Positions 1 through 7,217 of a stretch of DNA of 64,000 nucleotides are shown piece after piece. A program made the translations under genes and the position numbers. Under the pieces are notes generated by a model. That model was not told where the DNA came from. It worked only from the letters and a program-made list of their open reading frames with translations, and searched no databases. Origin of the DNA: Parapedobacter sp051400755 (GTDB lineage Bacteria; Bacteroidota; Bacteroidia; Sphingobacteriales; Sphingobacteriaceae); the NCBI RefSeq assembly GCF_051400755.1, contig NZ_JBLFFL010000001.1:682001-746000 (forward strand), written 5' to 3'. Positions within the stretch are counted from its first letter, which is position 1; every line of letters starts with the position of its first letter.

Positions 1-773
1 GCATTGGTTGTTTGCGGAACATTCAGAAACTGTTGCAGTGACGTGCTGGTACTAAACGTGATATCCACCTTACCGCCCATGTCCATACCGCTTTTGGTAG
101 TAACCAAAATAACCCCGTTGGCCGCACGCAGACCATAGATTGCCGCGGTACCGTCTTTCAAGACCGAAACACTTTCAATTTCATCGCCGCTCATACGCGA
201 AAAATAGTCTTTGTCTCTTGGAATCCCGTCGACCACGAACAACGGATCGCCCATCCCACGAATATCGATACGCGTACTGTAATCGCCCGGTGCGCTGCTT
301 CGCTGTTGAACACGTACACCCGGCAATTTACCAGTCAGCATGTTTACGGCGTTTTCGTTTTTTGTACGAACCATATCTTGACCGCTAATCGATGAAACCG
401 CACCGGTCAATGTTGCCTTGGTCGTTGTGGAATAACCGGTAACGACTACCTCGTCAAGCTCACTTGCGTCACCTTCCAGTTGAACAGTGATGGAGCTCCT
501 GTTGCCTATCTGCTCAGTCAGTGTTGTTTTGCCCACGTAAGCAAACACAAGGGTTATCGCTTCGCCAGACACCTGGATTTGATATGCTCCACTTTCGTCG
601 GTAGACGTAGCCTGTTCACGTCCGGCAGCCGTGTTGGCTACCACACTCACACCTGCCAGTGCCTCACCGGTCTGGGCATCGGTTACTCGCCCTTGAATGG
701 TCCGCATTTGGGCAAGGCCATACAGCGGAGCAAGCATGATCAATAAATAAAATAAGTATGTTAATTTTTTCAT
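1..773 (-). CDS. SusC/RagA-family TonB-dependent receptor, N-terminal part (cut by window edge)
   Basis: Reading inward from the ATG, the protein starts with a signal peptide (MKKLTYLFYLLIMLAPLYGL then AQ). A carboxypeptidase-regulatory-like beta-sandwich follows (VTDAQTGEALAGVSVVA), then DEVVVTGY and a TonB plug domain with the phrases GKLPGVRVQQ, DIRGMGDPLFVVDGI and SVLKDGTAAIYGLRAANGVI. This is the signature of SusC-type outer-membrane receptors that import glycans or peptides with a SusD lipoprotein. Only about 257 residues are in the window; the barrel lies beyond base 1. A long leader with an 11-codon ORF precedes the gene and is duplicated upstream of the next gene. Substrate cannot be told from this part; the neighbouring glycosidases suggest a glycan. 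Confidence 0.93.
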   Translation of the reverse strand, partial: MKKLTYLFYLLIMLAPLYGLAQMRTIQGRVTDAQTGEALAGVSVVANTAAGREQATSTDESGAYQIQVSGEAITLVFAYVGKTTLTEQIGNRSSITVQLEGDASELDEVVVTGYSTTTKATLTGAVSSISGQDMVRTKNENAVNMLTGKLPGVRVQQRSSAPGDYSTRIDIRGMGDPLFVVDGIPRDKDYFSRMSGDEIESVSVLKDGTAAIYGLRAANGVILVTTKSGMDMGGKVDITFSTSTSLQQFLNVPQTTN

Positions 774-854
774 CCCAAAATAGATAATTGGTTAAATATT
801 GCTGATTAGGTGATATCTGAGCATGATTCCTCTCTCTATGATTTGCCCAGATAA

Positions 855-877
855 GTCGTGCATCGGAAAAGCAAGAC
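855..877 (-). promoter_or_regulatory. Hairpin directly after leader peptide A
   Basis: In transcript sense the arms are GTCTTGC and GCACGAC around a 9-nt loop, with one mismatch. The first arm begins with the last base of the leader stop codon. Copy B (1639-1661) keeps a hairpin at the same place with a different mismatch position, so the fold rather than the exact sequence is kept. No U-run follows, so it is not a simple terminator. Confidence 0.4.
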
Positions 878-912
878 TACGTCGGTGGTGGGTCATTAGT
901 GGTTGTTTTCAT
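877..912 (-). CDS. Leader peptide MKTTTNDPPPT (copy A)
   Basis: An 11-codon ORF ends 103 nt before the receptor start codon. The same peptide is encoded in the duplicated leader (copy B). The two copies differ at three bases in the ORF, all third codon positions that leave Pro, Pro and Thr unchanged, which argues for selection on the peptide. Three consecutive prolines just before the stop are a known class of ribosome-slowing motif relieved by EF-P. The stop codon runs straight into a hairpin. Function as a regulatory leader is inference. Confidence 0.55.
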   Translation of the reverse strand: MKTTTNDPPPT

Positions 913-918
913 CGTTAT

Positions 919-948
919 CAATTTTAATTCAAATCCGTTGTTTAACAA
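919..948 (-). promoter_or_regulatory. Possible promoter of the receptor leader
   Basis: On the minus strand, CGAAATTG (TTG at 946-948) is followed after 19 nt by TAAAATTG (919-926). This is one mismatch from the Bacteroidota -7 consensus TAnnTTTG with the usual -33 TTG spacing. Transcription would begin almost at the leader-peptide ATG. The TTG element is also kept in copy B at the same distance, but the -7 box there is weak. Confidence 0.3.
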
Positions 949-1025
949 TTTCGAGACATCTCCGCAACAGCAGCCGCTGGTCAAAACGAGGACGCAAAAA
1001 AGCCTCACACCCATTGTCCCCTTAA

Positions 1026-1076
1026 GTAGGGGGGAGCAGGATCGAACTGCCGACCTCAGGGTATATGAATTCCTAG
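1026..1076 (-). pseudogene. tRNA 3'-half remnant (CAU-anticodon type)
   Basis: On the minus strand the sequence reads as the 3' half of a tRNA. There is a degenerate anticodon stem-loop around TTCAT, then CCCTG, the variable loop AGGTC, an intact T-arm (GGCAG, TTCGATC, CTGC) and a C-rich acceptor strand. No D-arm or 5' half precedes it and no CCA follows, so it cannot be a working tRNA. The plus-strand shadow peptide GEQDRTADLRV is the usual artefact of translating a tRNA antisense. tRNA 3' ends are common integrase target sites, so this may be a scar of a lost element. Confidence 0.5.
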
Positions 1077-1120
1077 CTTTTAATTTTCAGAAATTCAAGA
1101 TGGTTTTTATGGCCAATTAG

Positions 1121-1558
1121 TTACGGATAATATACAGCTACGACGGTCGCATATGAATTGTTAATGGTTATGTTGGAGAAGGTGTGATAGTAAACATCGT
1201 CAACGTTATACGAATCATCGTCATCAGATATATAGATATCCGCAAACACATTGCTCGTACTGACGGATATATCATACGTGCCGGTAGGCAACGATATACT
1301 TGCAGAGCTCATTGTGGGTGCGGTCAAATAATAGGTTTGACCAGTAGATGTATTGTAAGCCTGTATATATACGTCATTATTTAGTTGGCTAATGCCCCCT
1401 AAAGTACCATTGGCTAAGACTGCATCCGACTTTTTGTTGGGCTCATTGCTTAGCGCAGTTTGTTCTGGTTTTGTTGCTGTTTGAGTTTGCGGCTCTTTTG
1501 CAACTGCTGAGGTAGCCAAGATAGCGCTACCCAGCATTAATAACATTAATTTTTTCAT
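1121..1558 (-). CDS. Small secreted protein of unknown function
   Basis: 145 residues with a signal peptide (MKKLMLLMLGSAILATSAVA) and a mature part of about 124 residues. The first 35 or so residues are rich in Thr, Gln, Lys and Pro and probably disordered. The rest, from NGTLGGISQLNNDVYIQAYN, is rich in Ser, Thr, Tyr and Asp with alternating hydrophobic residues, which suggests a small beta-sandwich. An acidic SDDDDS stretch could bind cations. There is no Cys, so no lipoprotein anchor. I do not recognise the family. It shares its leader and first codons with the receptor gene, so the two may respond to the same signal. Confidence 0.75.
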   Translation of the reverse strand: MKKLMLLMLGSAILATSAVAKEPQTQTATKPEQTALSNEPNKKSDAVLANGTLGGISQLNNDVYIQAYNTSTGQTYYLTAPTMSSASISLPTGTYDISVSTSNVFADIYISDDDDSYNVDDVYYHTFSNITINNSYATVVAVYYP

Positions 1559-1758
1559 CCCAAAATAGATAATTGGTTAAATATTGCTGATTAGGTGGCA
1601 TCTGAGCACGATTCTATTGCCAGGATTTGCCCAGAATAGTCTTGCATCATAAAAAGCAAGCCTATGTAGGCGGTGGGTCATTAGTGGTTGTTTTCATCAT
1701 AATTAGTTTAAATTTATTCCTGCTAGTTTGCAATTTCGAAACGGTCTCCGCGACAGCA
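1548..1758 (-). repeat. Duplicated leader, copy B
   Basis: Second copy of the leader, in front of the small secreted protein gene. It is homologous to 763-972. Differences are scattered substitutions plus compensating one-base indels (one extra base in the hairpin loop, one fewer before CTCAG), so overall length is kept. Confidence 0.85.
1662..1697 (-). CDS. Leader peptide MKTTTNDPPPT (copy B)
   Basis: Same 11-residue peptide as copy A, ending 103 nt before the secreted-protein start. Codons 9, 10 and 11 are CCG, CCT and ACA where copy A has CCA, CCG and ACG, so every change is synonymous. An extra ATG lies directly upstream in frame in this copy only. A hairpin follows the stop codon. Confidence 0.55.
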   Translation of the reverse strand: MKTTTNDPPPT

Positions 1759-1896
1759 TACATCGAAATGATGATGCAGGAAAGCTCCGGTATCAGAAAT
1801 TAAACCATAACAGGAATCAAAAATTTATAATTGTATAATTCGCTTACCGCATTCCTTAAACTGTTCCAAGGATACAAGCGCGCCTATAACAAATAA

Positions 1897-1912
1897 TTAA
1901 CAAAAGATTAAC
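1897..1912 (-). promoter_or_regulatory. TTAAC direct-repeat element, copy 1
   Basis: TTAAC-AAAAGA-TTAAC: two TTAAC half-sites with starts 11 bp apart, about one helix turn. The same arrangement, consensus TTAACAAAnnATTAA, occurs at 7187-7202 and 21019-21034 in the same orientation, each between minus-strand genes. It could be an operator for a shared regulator. Function is inference. Confidence 0.35.
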
Positions 1913-1950
1913 AAGATTAATGCAATGAATGTTGACCTCATAAACAACTG

Positions 1951-3894
1951 TTAATCAATTCCTTTATTCCAAAAAATAAATGTTCCCCGATTCGTAGATG
2001 AAACGATTTCCTGTTTACCGTCACCATTCAAATCGACGGCTAATAAATCAGATCCTGCCCCCGATCGGTTATGCACGAGTTCCGGTTCAAAGCGTGCTCC
2101 GCCGGGTGCATTGGCGTCGCGGACCGTCCGAAAACAATACAATACCGCGGCACCGCTAGGGTCGGGGTCAAGGTGCGTATCCAGGTGCGACCAATACCGC
2201 TTCCCAGCAATAAAATCGGGTATACCATCGCCATCGATATCCGCGAACGTGGTACCATGCAATTGTGAAAATGTGACGTCACCGGCATTGTCCGTTGAAT
2301 AGTCATCCATAATCATGTGGCGCTGAAATGCGATTTCACCTTGTTCATTGCGTTGCTGCTCATACCAGGCCAAACCGAACCCATGGGCGTTGAGGCTGGT
2401 TACGACGTCGTTGTATCCATCACCATTTACGTCGTATATCGCCATGATACTACCGCCCATTCCACTACCGCGATGTCCGTACCGTCCAAAAGCTACTGGA
2501 TGGTGTATCCAAGATGCACCGGTACCAAGTTGGGCTGGTTGCTCCCACCAACCATTGGGATTGGTAATATCGGGGCGCCCATCGCCGTTGATATCTCCCA
2601 CACCAAAGCCATGTGCCGTATAGTACCCGGCATCAGATACAGAATAGGCCTTCCAAGGCTTGCTTGGGTCGGCAGGATCAAACTTAGCGTACTTCAATAT
2701 GCGGTCACCACTGGTTCCATAAACAATTTCAGGTCGACCATCGCCGTCGATATCCGTAAAAACCGTTACTTCTGAGTTGATATTGCCCGGAATTACGGCC
2801 TGCATGTCCCAGCGGCGTGACTCACCCTCGGGATTGATGTACAACCGGCCAAAGGGCGCCGCAGAAAATACATCCGGCCAACCGTCACCATTAAAATCAT
2901 AGGCATATTGGCAATTCACTTCGGAAAATTGCTGGGAAGGATTGTACGTTACCCCCTGAAAAATTTCACGGTAAGAAGTATACTCCGGTCCGTAGTAAAT
3001 ATGGGGGCCAGCCACCACATCCAGGATGCCGTCCCTGTTGAAATCTGCGGCAGCGGAGCTGAATGAATAATACATATCGCTGAGTTGCTGCACTTCAAAA
3101 TGTGCTGAAGTTACTTCCTTTGGGGTATTCCGAAGCGCAAGATCTTTGTATTTGAAATCCTTGTACCGTATTTCTGCATCACCCTTTACATATAAAGCGA
3201 CGGGTCCATATTCCCCGAATTCATCGTCTGCCGCCCCACCGGGACCATTACCGTCATTGATAAATCCCCGCAGAATATTCATATCCAACACGCATTCCAA
3301 CTGATTCCAGTCATTGACTTGAAAAGCTGTTTGGGGTCTCGGGATCGGCAAGATCGGCCCCGGGGCACCACCTCGATTTGGCTGTCCTCCACCCCTATTG
3401 GTGTTGGACGAATTTGAAGCGTTGGGATCTGGAGGAGGCGCCACCCGCATCATCCCACCTGCTCGTCGCAGAAGTGTGCGGCTCAGTTCCTTCCCCTTGG
3501 CGTCAAGCACCAACCCGTAGGCAGCCGATTCCTCATTTTTTAACGAGACTAAAACCCCAGTCCATCCTGCATCGGTTTTTTCCAGCCTGAAAACAATTCC
3601 CGCTTCTCCATCGCCAACCATCTTGACCAATGTATTGACGGTCACATCCTGAAAAGATTGATCGAGGATCAACAAACTTGCCGTTGAGGTGTCGCCAGGC
3701 TTCCCTACCAATTGACCGCCTTCAGCACGCCAATCCGCAGTTCCGAATTTGTTCCAACGGGCCAGACTAGTTCCTTTGAATTGGTAGTCGGGCTTAAAAC
3801 TAAGACCCCGTCCGTGGGTCTCACCCTCTTGTGCATACGAAAACCCTATGGCACAAGCCAGGGTAAACAGTGCGATAAGCATCTTCTTCATCAT
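1951..3894 (-). CDS. Secreted DUF1080 (3-keto-disaccharide hydrolase-like) and FG-GAP/VCBS repeat protein
   Basis: 647 residues with a signal peptide ending near SYAQ. Residues about 35-255 form a concanavalin-like DUF1080 domain (ARWNKFGTADWRAEGGQLVG at the start, GPVALYVKGDAEIRYKDFKYKDL at the end). It is interrupted by a Gly/Pro/Asn-rich low-complexity loop near residues 150-190. The C-terminal two thirds carry repeated Ca-binding loops of FG-GAP/VCBS type (DFNRDGILD, DFNGDGWPD, DIDGDGRPE, DINGDGRPD, DVNGDGYND, DIDGDGIPD, DLNGDGKQE), which predict a seven-bladed propeller. DUF1080 proteins are linked to hydrolysis of 3-keto-glycosides; the propeller probably binds sugar or protein. Last gene of a three-gene operon, 10 bp after the isomerase. 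Confidence 0.85.
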   Translation of the reverse strand: MMKKMLIALFTLACAIGFSYAQEGETHGRGLSFKPDYQFKGTSLARWNKFGTADWRAEGGQLVGKPGDTSTASLLILDQSFQDVTVNTLVKMVGDGEAGIVFRLEKTDAGWTGVLVSLKNEESAAYGLVLDAKGKELSRTLLRRAGGMMRVAPPPDPNASNSSNTNRGGGQPNRGGAPGPILPIPRPQTAFQVNDWNQLECVLDMNILRGFINDGNGPGGAADDEFGEYGPVALYVKGDAEIRYKDFKYKDLALRNTPKEVTSAHFEVQQLSDMYYSFSSAAADFNRDGILDVVAGPHIYYGPEYTSYREIFQGVTYNPSQQFSEVNCQYAYDFNGDGWPDVFSAAPFGRLYINPEGESRRWDMQAVIPGNINSEVTVFTDIDGDGRPEIVYGTSGDRILKYAKFDPADPSKPWKAYSVSDAGYYTAHGFGVGDINGDGRPDITNPNGWWEQPAQLGTGASWIHHPVAFGRYGHRGSGMGGSIMAIYDVNGDGYNDVVTSLNAHGFGLAWYEQQRNEQGEIAFQRHMIMDDYSTDNAGDVTFSQLHGTTFADIDGDGIPDFIAGKRYWSHLDTHLDPDPSGAAVLYCFRTVRDANAPGGARFEPELVHNRSGAGSDLLAVDLNGDGKQEIVSSTNRGTFIFWNKGID

Positions 3895-3904
3895 AAATCT
3901 TACG

Positions 3905-4816
3905 CTATTTAATATGGTTCTTTACGTGTTCAATGCCCCATCTAGCCACATCGTCATAATCGATATCCTGAAACTTTCCGCTCCACTGCGCAATCACATA
4001 AGTACCTTTGAAGCCCGCTTTTTCTGCCAATTGGATACATCGATCAAAATCGTACGAGATATGCTCCATTTGTTCGTTGAAGTCGACCATTTTTGCGGAA
4101 ACAACATGGGCATAAGGCAGGATCTTAGACAGGGATTCCATCATGACTTCCTCCGTGTACTGGGGAATGTAATTACCAAAGTCGGGCTCCGTATATATAC
4201 CCGATCTCCGGGCGATCTGCACATGTTTATCAGCATCCATCTCTATCCCGAAATGATTGGCCGTAATGATGGTCAGCTTCTTCTGCTTCGCATAACTATT
4301 CAGCTCTTTTAGCGATTCAATGCTTTTTTCGACCGTACCCTTTGGTGAGCCTGGATTTATACGCACGCACTTCGACCCCAGAAAAGACGCGGCATCCATC
4401 CATGTTTTCACGTCCGTGATACTTTGCCGCCGTTCGGCTTCGTCGGTAGCGGCAAGGTTATAGGAAATCCGGTCTATCTGTATATTCAGCAGTTCCGCCT
4501 TAGCCGATTTGATCTTGTCTCGCAGCCTGCCCAGGTAATCCGGATCCAGCGATTCGAAATGTTCGTTCCAGAATTCGATCTTGCGGATGCCAAATTTATC
4601 GCGGTGGTGTTCAGGGACGTCCAATAAGGTCAATTCGTCTTTGATCGTATCCCACTGCCGGGGTTTTGTACGTTGGAATCGGTACCTGAAGAGCAATGTG
4701 CCCAGGGCAATGCGATCCATTTTGGACTTAGGTAATCCAATCGTACCCAGTGCGGGCGAGACCCATGCCGATAAGACGATTCCTCCGGTGCTAAAAATAA
4801 ATGCTTTTCTATCCAT
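3905..4816 (-). CDS. Sugar phosphate isomerase/epimerase-like TIM-barrel protein, exported
   Basis: 303 residues. The N-terminus (MDRKAFIFSTGGIVLSAWVSP) is a signal sequence; its RK pair is Tat-like but not a true twin arginine. The body is a xylose-isomerase-like TIM barrel (AP endonuclease family 2) with KIEFWNEHFE, CVRINPGSPKGT, ITANHFGIEMDADKH, EPDFGNYI, VVSAKMVDF and GTYVIAQWSG. The Glu, Asp and His at barrel strand ends are the usual metal ligands. Members isomerise or epimerise sugars, and several act on 3-keto sugars or inosose. Lies 2 bp after the PQQ dehydrogenase stop and 10 bp before the DUF1080-VCBS gene, so it is surely co-transcribed. Exact substrate unknown. Confidence 0.8.
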   Translation of the reverse strand: MDRKAFIFSTGGIVLSAWVSPALGTIGLPKSKMDRIALGTLLFRYRFQRTKPRQWDTIKDELTLLDVPEHHRDKFGIRKIEFWNEHFESLDPDYLGRLRDKIKSAKAELLNIQIDRISYNLAATDEAERRQSITDVKTWMDAASFLGSKCVRINPGSPKGTVEKSIESLKELNSYAKQKKLTIITANHFGIEMDADKHVQIARRSGIYTEPDFGNYIPQYTEEVMMESLSKILPYAHVVSAKMVDFNEQMEHISYDFDRCIQLAEKAGFKGTYVIAQWSGKFQDIDYDDVARWGIEHVKNHIK

Positions 4817-4818
4817 AA

Positions 4819-7086
4819 CTATTTCTCCTTTTTGGGTAATGCATATACGATATACCCTTTAGGTACGTCGGATTCTGTTTTCGATTTATCTTTCAAGCTA
4901 CCGACCGAACAGACCACCAGGTATTGCCTACCGTCTACTTCATACATCGCGGGAAGCCCGCCCGGATTATTCCTACCCAAATCAGTAGACCAAAGCATAT
5001 TTCCATCATCTGTATTATAGGCATAGATCCGTCCATCCAAGCAAGTGGAAAATAGCAGGCCAGCTGAAGTGACAACCATCCCTTTACCTTGCGAGCCATT
5101 GGGCATGCTCAGGTTTTTACCGCCCGGTATGCTGTCGTCATTTCCCAATGGGATTTTCCATTTGATTTTGCCTTCATTCAAATCATAGGCTACAATAAGT
5201 GACCAAGGAGGCGTCAGTAGATTAGGCACCCCTAGCCCCCAATTATTAGTTTCGACATATTCGGACCGCGGACCGGTATACTCACTTGGGTAAACCGTCA
5301 TGCGTTGCCCACCGGATGGTGGCAGGTCAACAGGAACACCGCCAGATGCCACTACTGGCCCGTCGGGCAACTCCGGCGTATCATCATCCCTGTTCCCGCG
5401 CCCTCCGGGACCTCGTTGTGCTTCGGGGGTAAGGTAGGCGTAGATGGCCGCAATCTCCGTCTCGGTAAGGTGGGGGAAGCCGGGCATCCGCCCTTTGCCA
5501 ACGGCCATTATACCTTTGAAGGCTTCGTCATTTACTTTCACGCTCAAATTCACCAGTGTGGTCCCCAATCCGTCGATACCGGCCCGATTCTCGCCGTGGC
5601 ATGTCTGGCAGTGTTGCACATACAAGGCCTTCCCCTGCGCCAACCTTTCGGGTGAAACGCCCGAATTGCGGCCTCCACCGAAGCCATTCCGCTGAAGTGT
5701 TGGTTCCCGCTTTTTTAGGCTATAAAAGTCGGCAAGTTCCTGTGTCTGTACGTAGACAATCCCGTTTTGGGGATCCGCTGCCGTGTTGCCGAAGTTCGCT
5801 CCGCCCACGGCTCCCGGATTGGTGACCACCTCATAGGTATCCGAAAGCGGATGGAAAAGGCCATTCTTTGCAGCGGTTACACGTGCCGTCCATTTCTCCT
5901 TATCGGCTGGAGAAAAATAGGGATTGATGTCATCCAGGGTTACGATCTGGCGATTGAACGGTGGAACGACGGTCGGAAACGGCTGCGTAGGCCAAGCCTG
6001 TTCATTGGGCATGTCACTCACAGGTACCGGCCGCTCTTCTATCGGCCACAGGGGTTCACCCGTTACCCGGTCAAATACAAAGAGAAATCCATGTTTGGAA
6101 GCAACCGCTACCGCATCTATTTTTTCTCCGCCGTGGTTGACGGTAATTAATTGAGGGGCTGCCGTGAGGTCATAATCCCAAAGATCATGATGAACGGTCT
6201 GGAAATGCCACAGTCTTTTGCCTGTACGCGCGTCCAGCGCCAGGATGCAATTACCAAACAGGTTGCTTCCGGGCCTGTCTGCACCGTCATAGTCATAGGT
6301 TGGCGACCCAATCGGAAAATAGGCAATGCCACGATCTTCATCAACCGATATCTCGCCCCACGTGTTGGTGCCACCTACGTATTTATAGGCCTCTTCCGGC
6401 CAGGTATCATAGCCATATTCACTGGGATGTGGAATGGTGTGAAATACCCATACCAGCTCACCAGTGATGACATTATACGCACGGAGATGGCCAGGGCCTG
6501 AAAACAGATTTTCGCCGGGAGCCGATCCAAGAATAACCAAATCCTCGAAAACCTTACCCGGGGTGGTCGATGTAGCCCGACCGAAAGTAGCCGGATCACG
6601 ATCCAATCCCTGCTTGAGATCGACATACCCGCTCTTGCCAAACGTGGTAATGGATTTACCCGTATTCGCATCAATCGCTTGCAGCGTGTTATTCAGACAG
6701 ATCAATAACCGTTTCTCTTTCCTGTCTTTGCTTTGCCAGAAATTGACACCTCTTTGTATGATTCCCCGCAGGTTGGCATGTATCCACAGTTCCTTCCCCG
6801 TGGCTGCATCGATAGCGACCAGCGAGTTATTTTTCGCCAGCACATACATCACGCCGTCGACAATGACCGGATTGAAGCGGTAATTTACGTTGTCACCGGT
6901 TGGGTATACGAAAGCAACCTCCAGTTGATTGACATTCTTCCTGGTGATCTCTCGGTAGTCTACATACTTCGAATGGTCGGCCCCTCCTCCATAGTCATTC
7001 CATTCCTTATAGCGTGTCCTGTTGCCTGAACTGCATCCGCAGCATACATAAACGAATAATGGTATAAAACCGATAATTCTCAGCAT
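4819..7086 (-). CDS. PQQ-dependent dehydrogenase with inserted cytochrome c domain, lipoprotein
   Basis: 755 residues. A short signal ends in a lipobox-like VYVCCGCSS, so the protein is probably lipid-anchored. The PQQ beta-propeller shows typical blades (VDGVMYVLAKNNSLVAIDAATGKELW, ALDARTGKRLWHFQTVHHDLWDYD, FDRVTGEPLWP, AYNTDDGNMLWSTDLG). A single c-type heme domain lies near residues 480-555, with CQTCH at 493-497 and a likely axial Met in GRMPGF at 534. The domain sits before the last propeller blades rather than at the terminus, as in membrane glucose/alcohol dehydrogenase relatives from Bacteroidota and Acidobacteria. Role: periplasmic oxidation of a sugar or alcohol with electrons to the heme. 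First gene of a three-gene operon with the isomerase and DUF1080-VCBS protein. Confidence 0.9.
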   Translation of the reverse strand: MLRIIGFIPLFVYVCCGCSSGNRTRYKEWNDYGGGADHSKYVDYREITRKNVNQLEVAFVYPTGDNVNYRFNPVIVDGVMYVLAKNNSLVAIDAATGKELWIHANLRGIIQRGVNFWQSKDRKEKRLLICLNNTLQAIDANTGKSITTFGKSGYVDLKQGLDRDPATFGRATSTTPGKVFEDLVILGSAPGENLFSGPGHLRAYNVITGELVWVFHTIPHPSEYGYDTWPEEAYKYVGGTNTWGEISVDEDRGIAYFPIGSPTYDYDGADRPGSNLFGNCILALDARTGKRLWHFQTVHHDLWDYDLTAAPQLITVNHGGEKIDAVAVASKHGFLFVFDRVTGEPLWPIEERPVPVSDMPNEQAWPTQPFPTVVPPFNRQIVTLDDINPYFSPADKEKWTARVTAAKNGLFHPLSDTYEVVTNPGAVGGANFGNTAADPQNGIVYVQTQELADFYSLKKREPTLQRNGFGGGRNSGVSPERLAQGKALYVQHCQTCHGENRAGIDGLGTTLVNLSVKVNDEAFKGIMAVGKGRMPGFPHLTETEIAAIYAYLTPEAQRGPGGRGNRDDDTPELPDGPVVASGGVPVDLPPSGGQRMTVYPSEYTGPRSEYVETNNWGLGVPNLLTPPWSLIVAYDLNEGKIKWKIPLGNDDSIPGGKNLSMPNGSQGKGMVVTSAGLLFSTCLDGRIYAYNTDDGNMLWSTDLGRNNPGGLPAMYEVDGRQYLVVCSVGSLKDKSKTESDVPKGYIVYALPKKEK

Positions 7087-7186
7087 GGTTATTCTGTCGT
7101 TGATAATTGGTTTCTAGGTGAAAACAGCTTACAATAACTGGCCGCCTAAATTTGACCAAGATTAGGGTAGGAAGTATAATAAAGTA

Positions 7187-7202
7187 TTAACAAAGCATTA
7201 AC
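7187..7202 (-). promoter_or_regulatory. TTAAC direct-repeat element, copy 2
   Basis: TTAAC-AAAGCA-TTAAC, 101-116 bp upstream of the PQQ dehydrogenase start and 16 bp after the regulator stop. It is nested between AAGTAT (7182-7187) and ATACTT (7204-7209), a 6-bp inverted repeat. Same consensus as 1897-1912 and 21019-21034. Confidence 0.35.
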
Positions 7203-7217
7203 GATACTTAAAAAGGC

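Larger units (their letters stand above)
763..972 (-). repeat. Duplicated leader, copy A
   Basis: About 210 bp that align almost without gaps to 1548-1758 at a constant offset of 785-786 bases. It includes the first codons of the gene (MKKL), the untranslated leader, the leader peptide and the upstream promoter-like segment. The best kept parts are the ATG-proximal 40 bases, the leader ORF and the CAATTTCG block. Confidence 0.85.
774..1120. other. Intergenic region of 347 bp between receptor and secreted-protein gene
   Basis: Holds, in order, duplicated leader copy A with its short ORF and hairpin, a promoter-like pair, the tRNA 3' remnant, and an A/T-rich tail up to the stop of the next gene. 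A short plus-strand ORF here is rejected as antisense tRNA. Confidence 0.7.
1559..1950. other. Intergenic region of 392 bp upstream of secreted-protein gene
   Basis: Contains duplicated leader copy B with its 11-codon ORF (1662-1697) and hairpin (1639-1661). About 200 bp further upstream of the leader lies the TTAAC direct-repeat element at 1897-1912. A TATCCTTG box (minus strand, 1867-1874) is one mismatch from TAnnTTTG. No further gene is visible. Confidence 0.65.

Noticed and set aside
899..1120. Plus-strand ORF of 73 codons
   Set aside because: Contains GEQDRTADLRV, the usual false peptide from translating a tRNA antisense; it also crosses the duplicated leader of the opposite strand.
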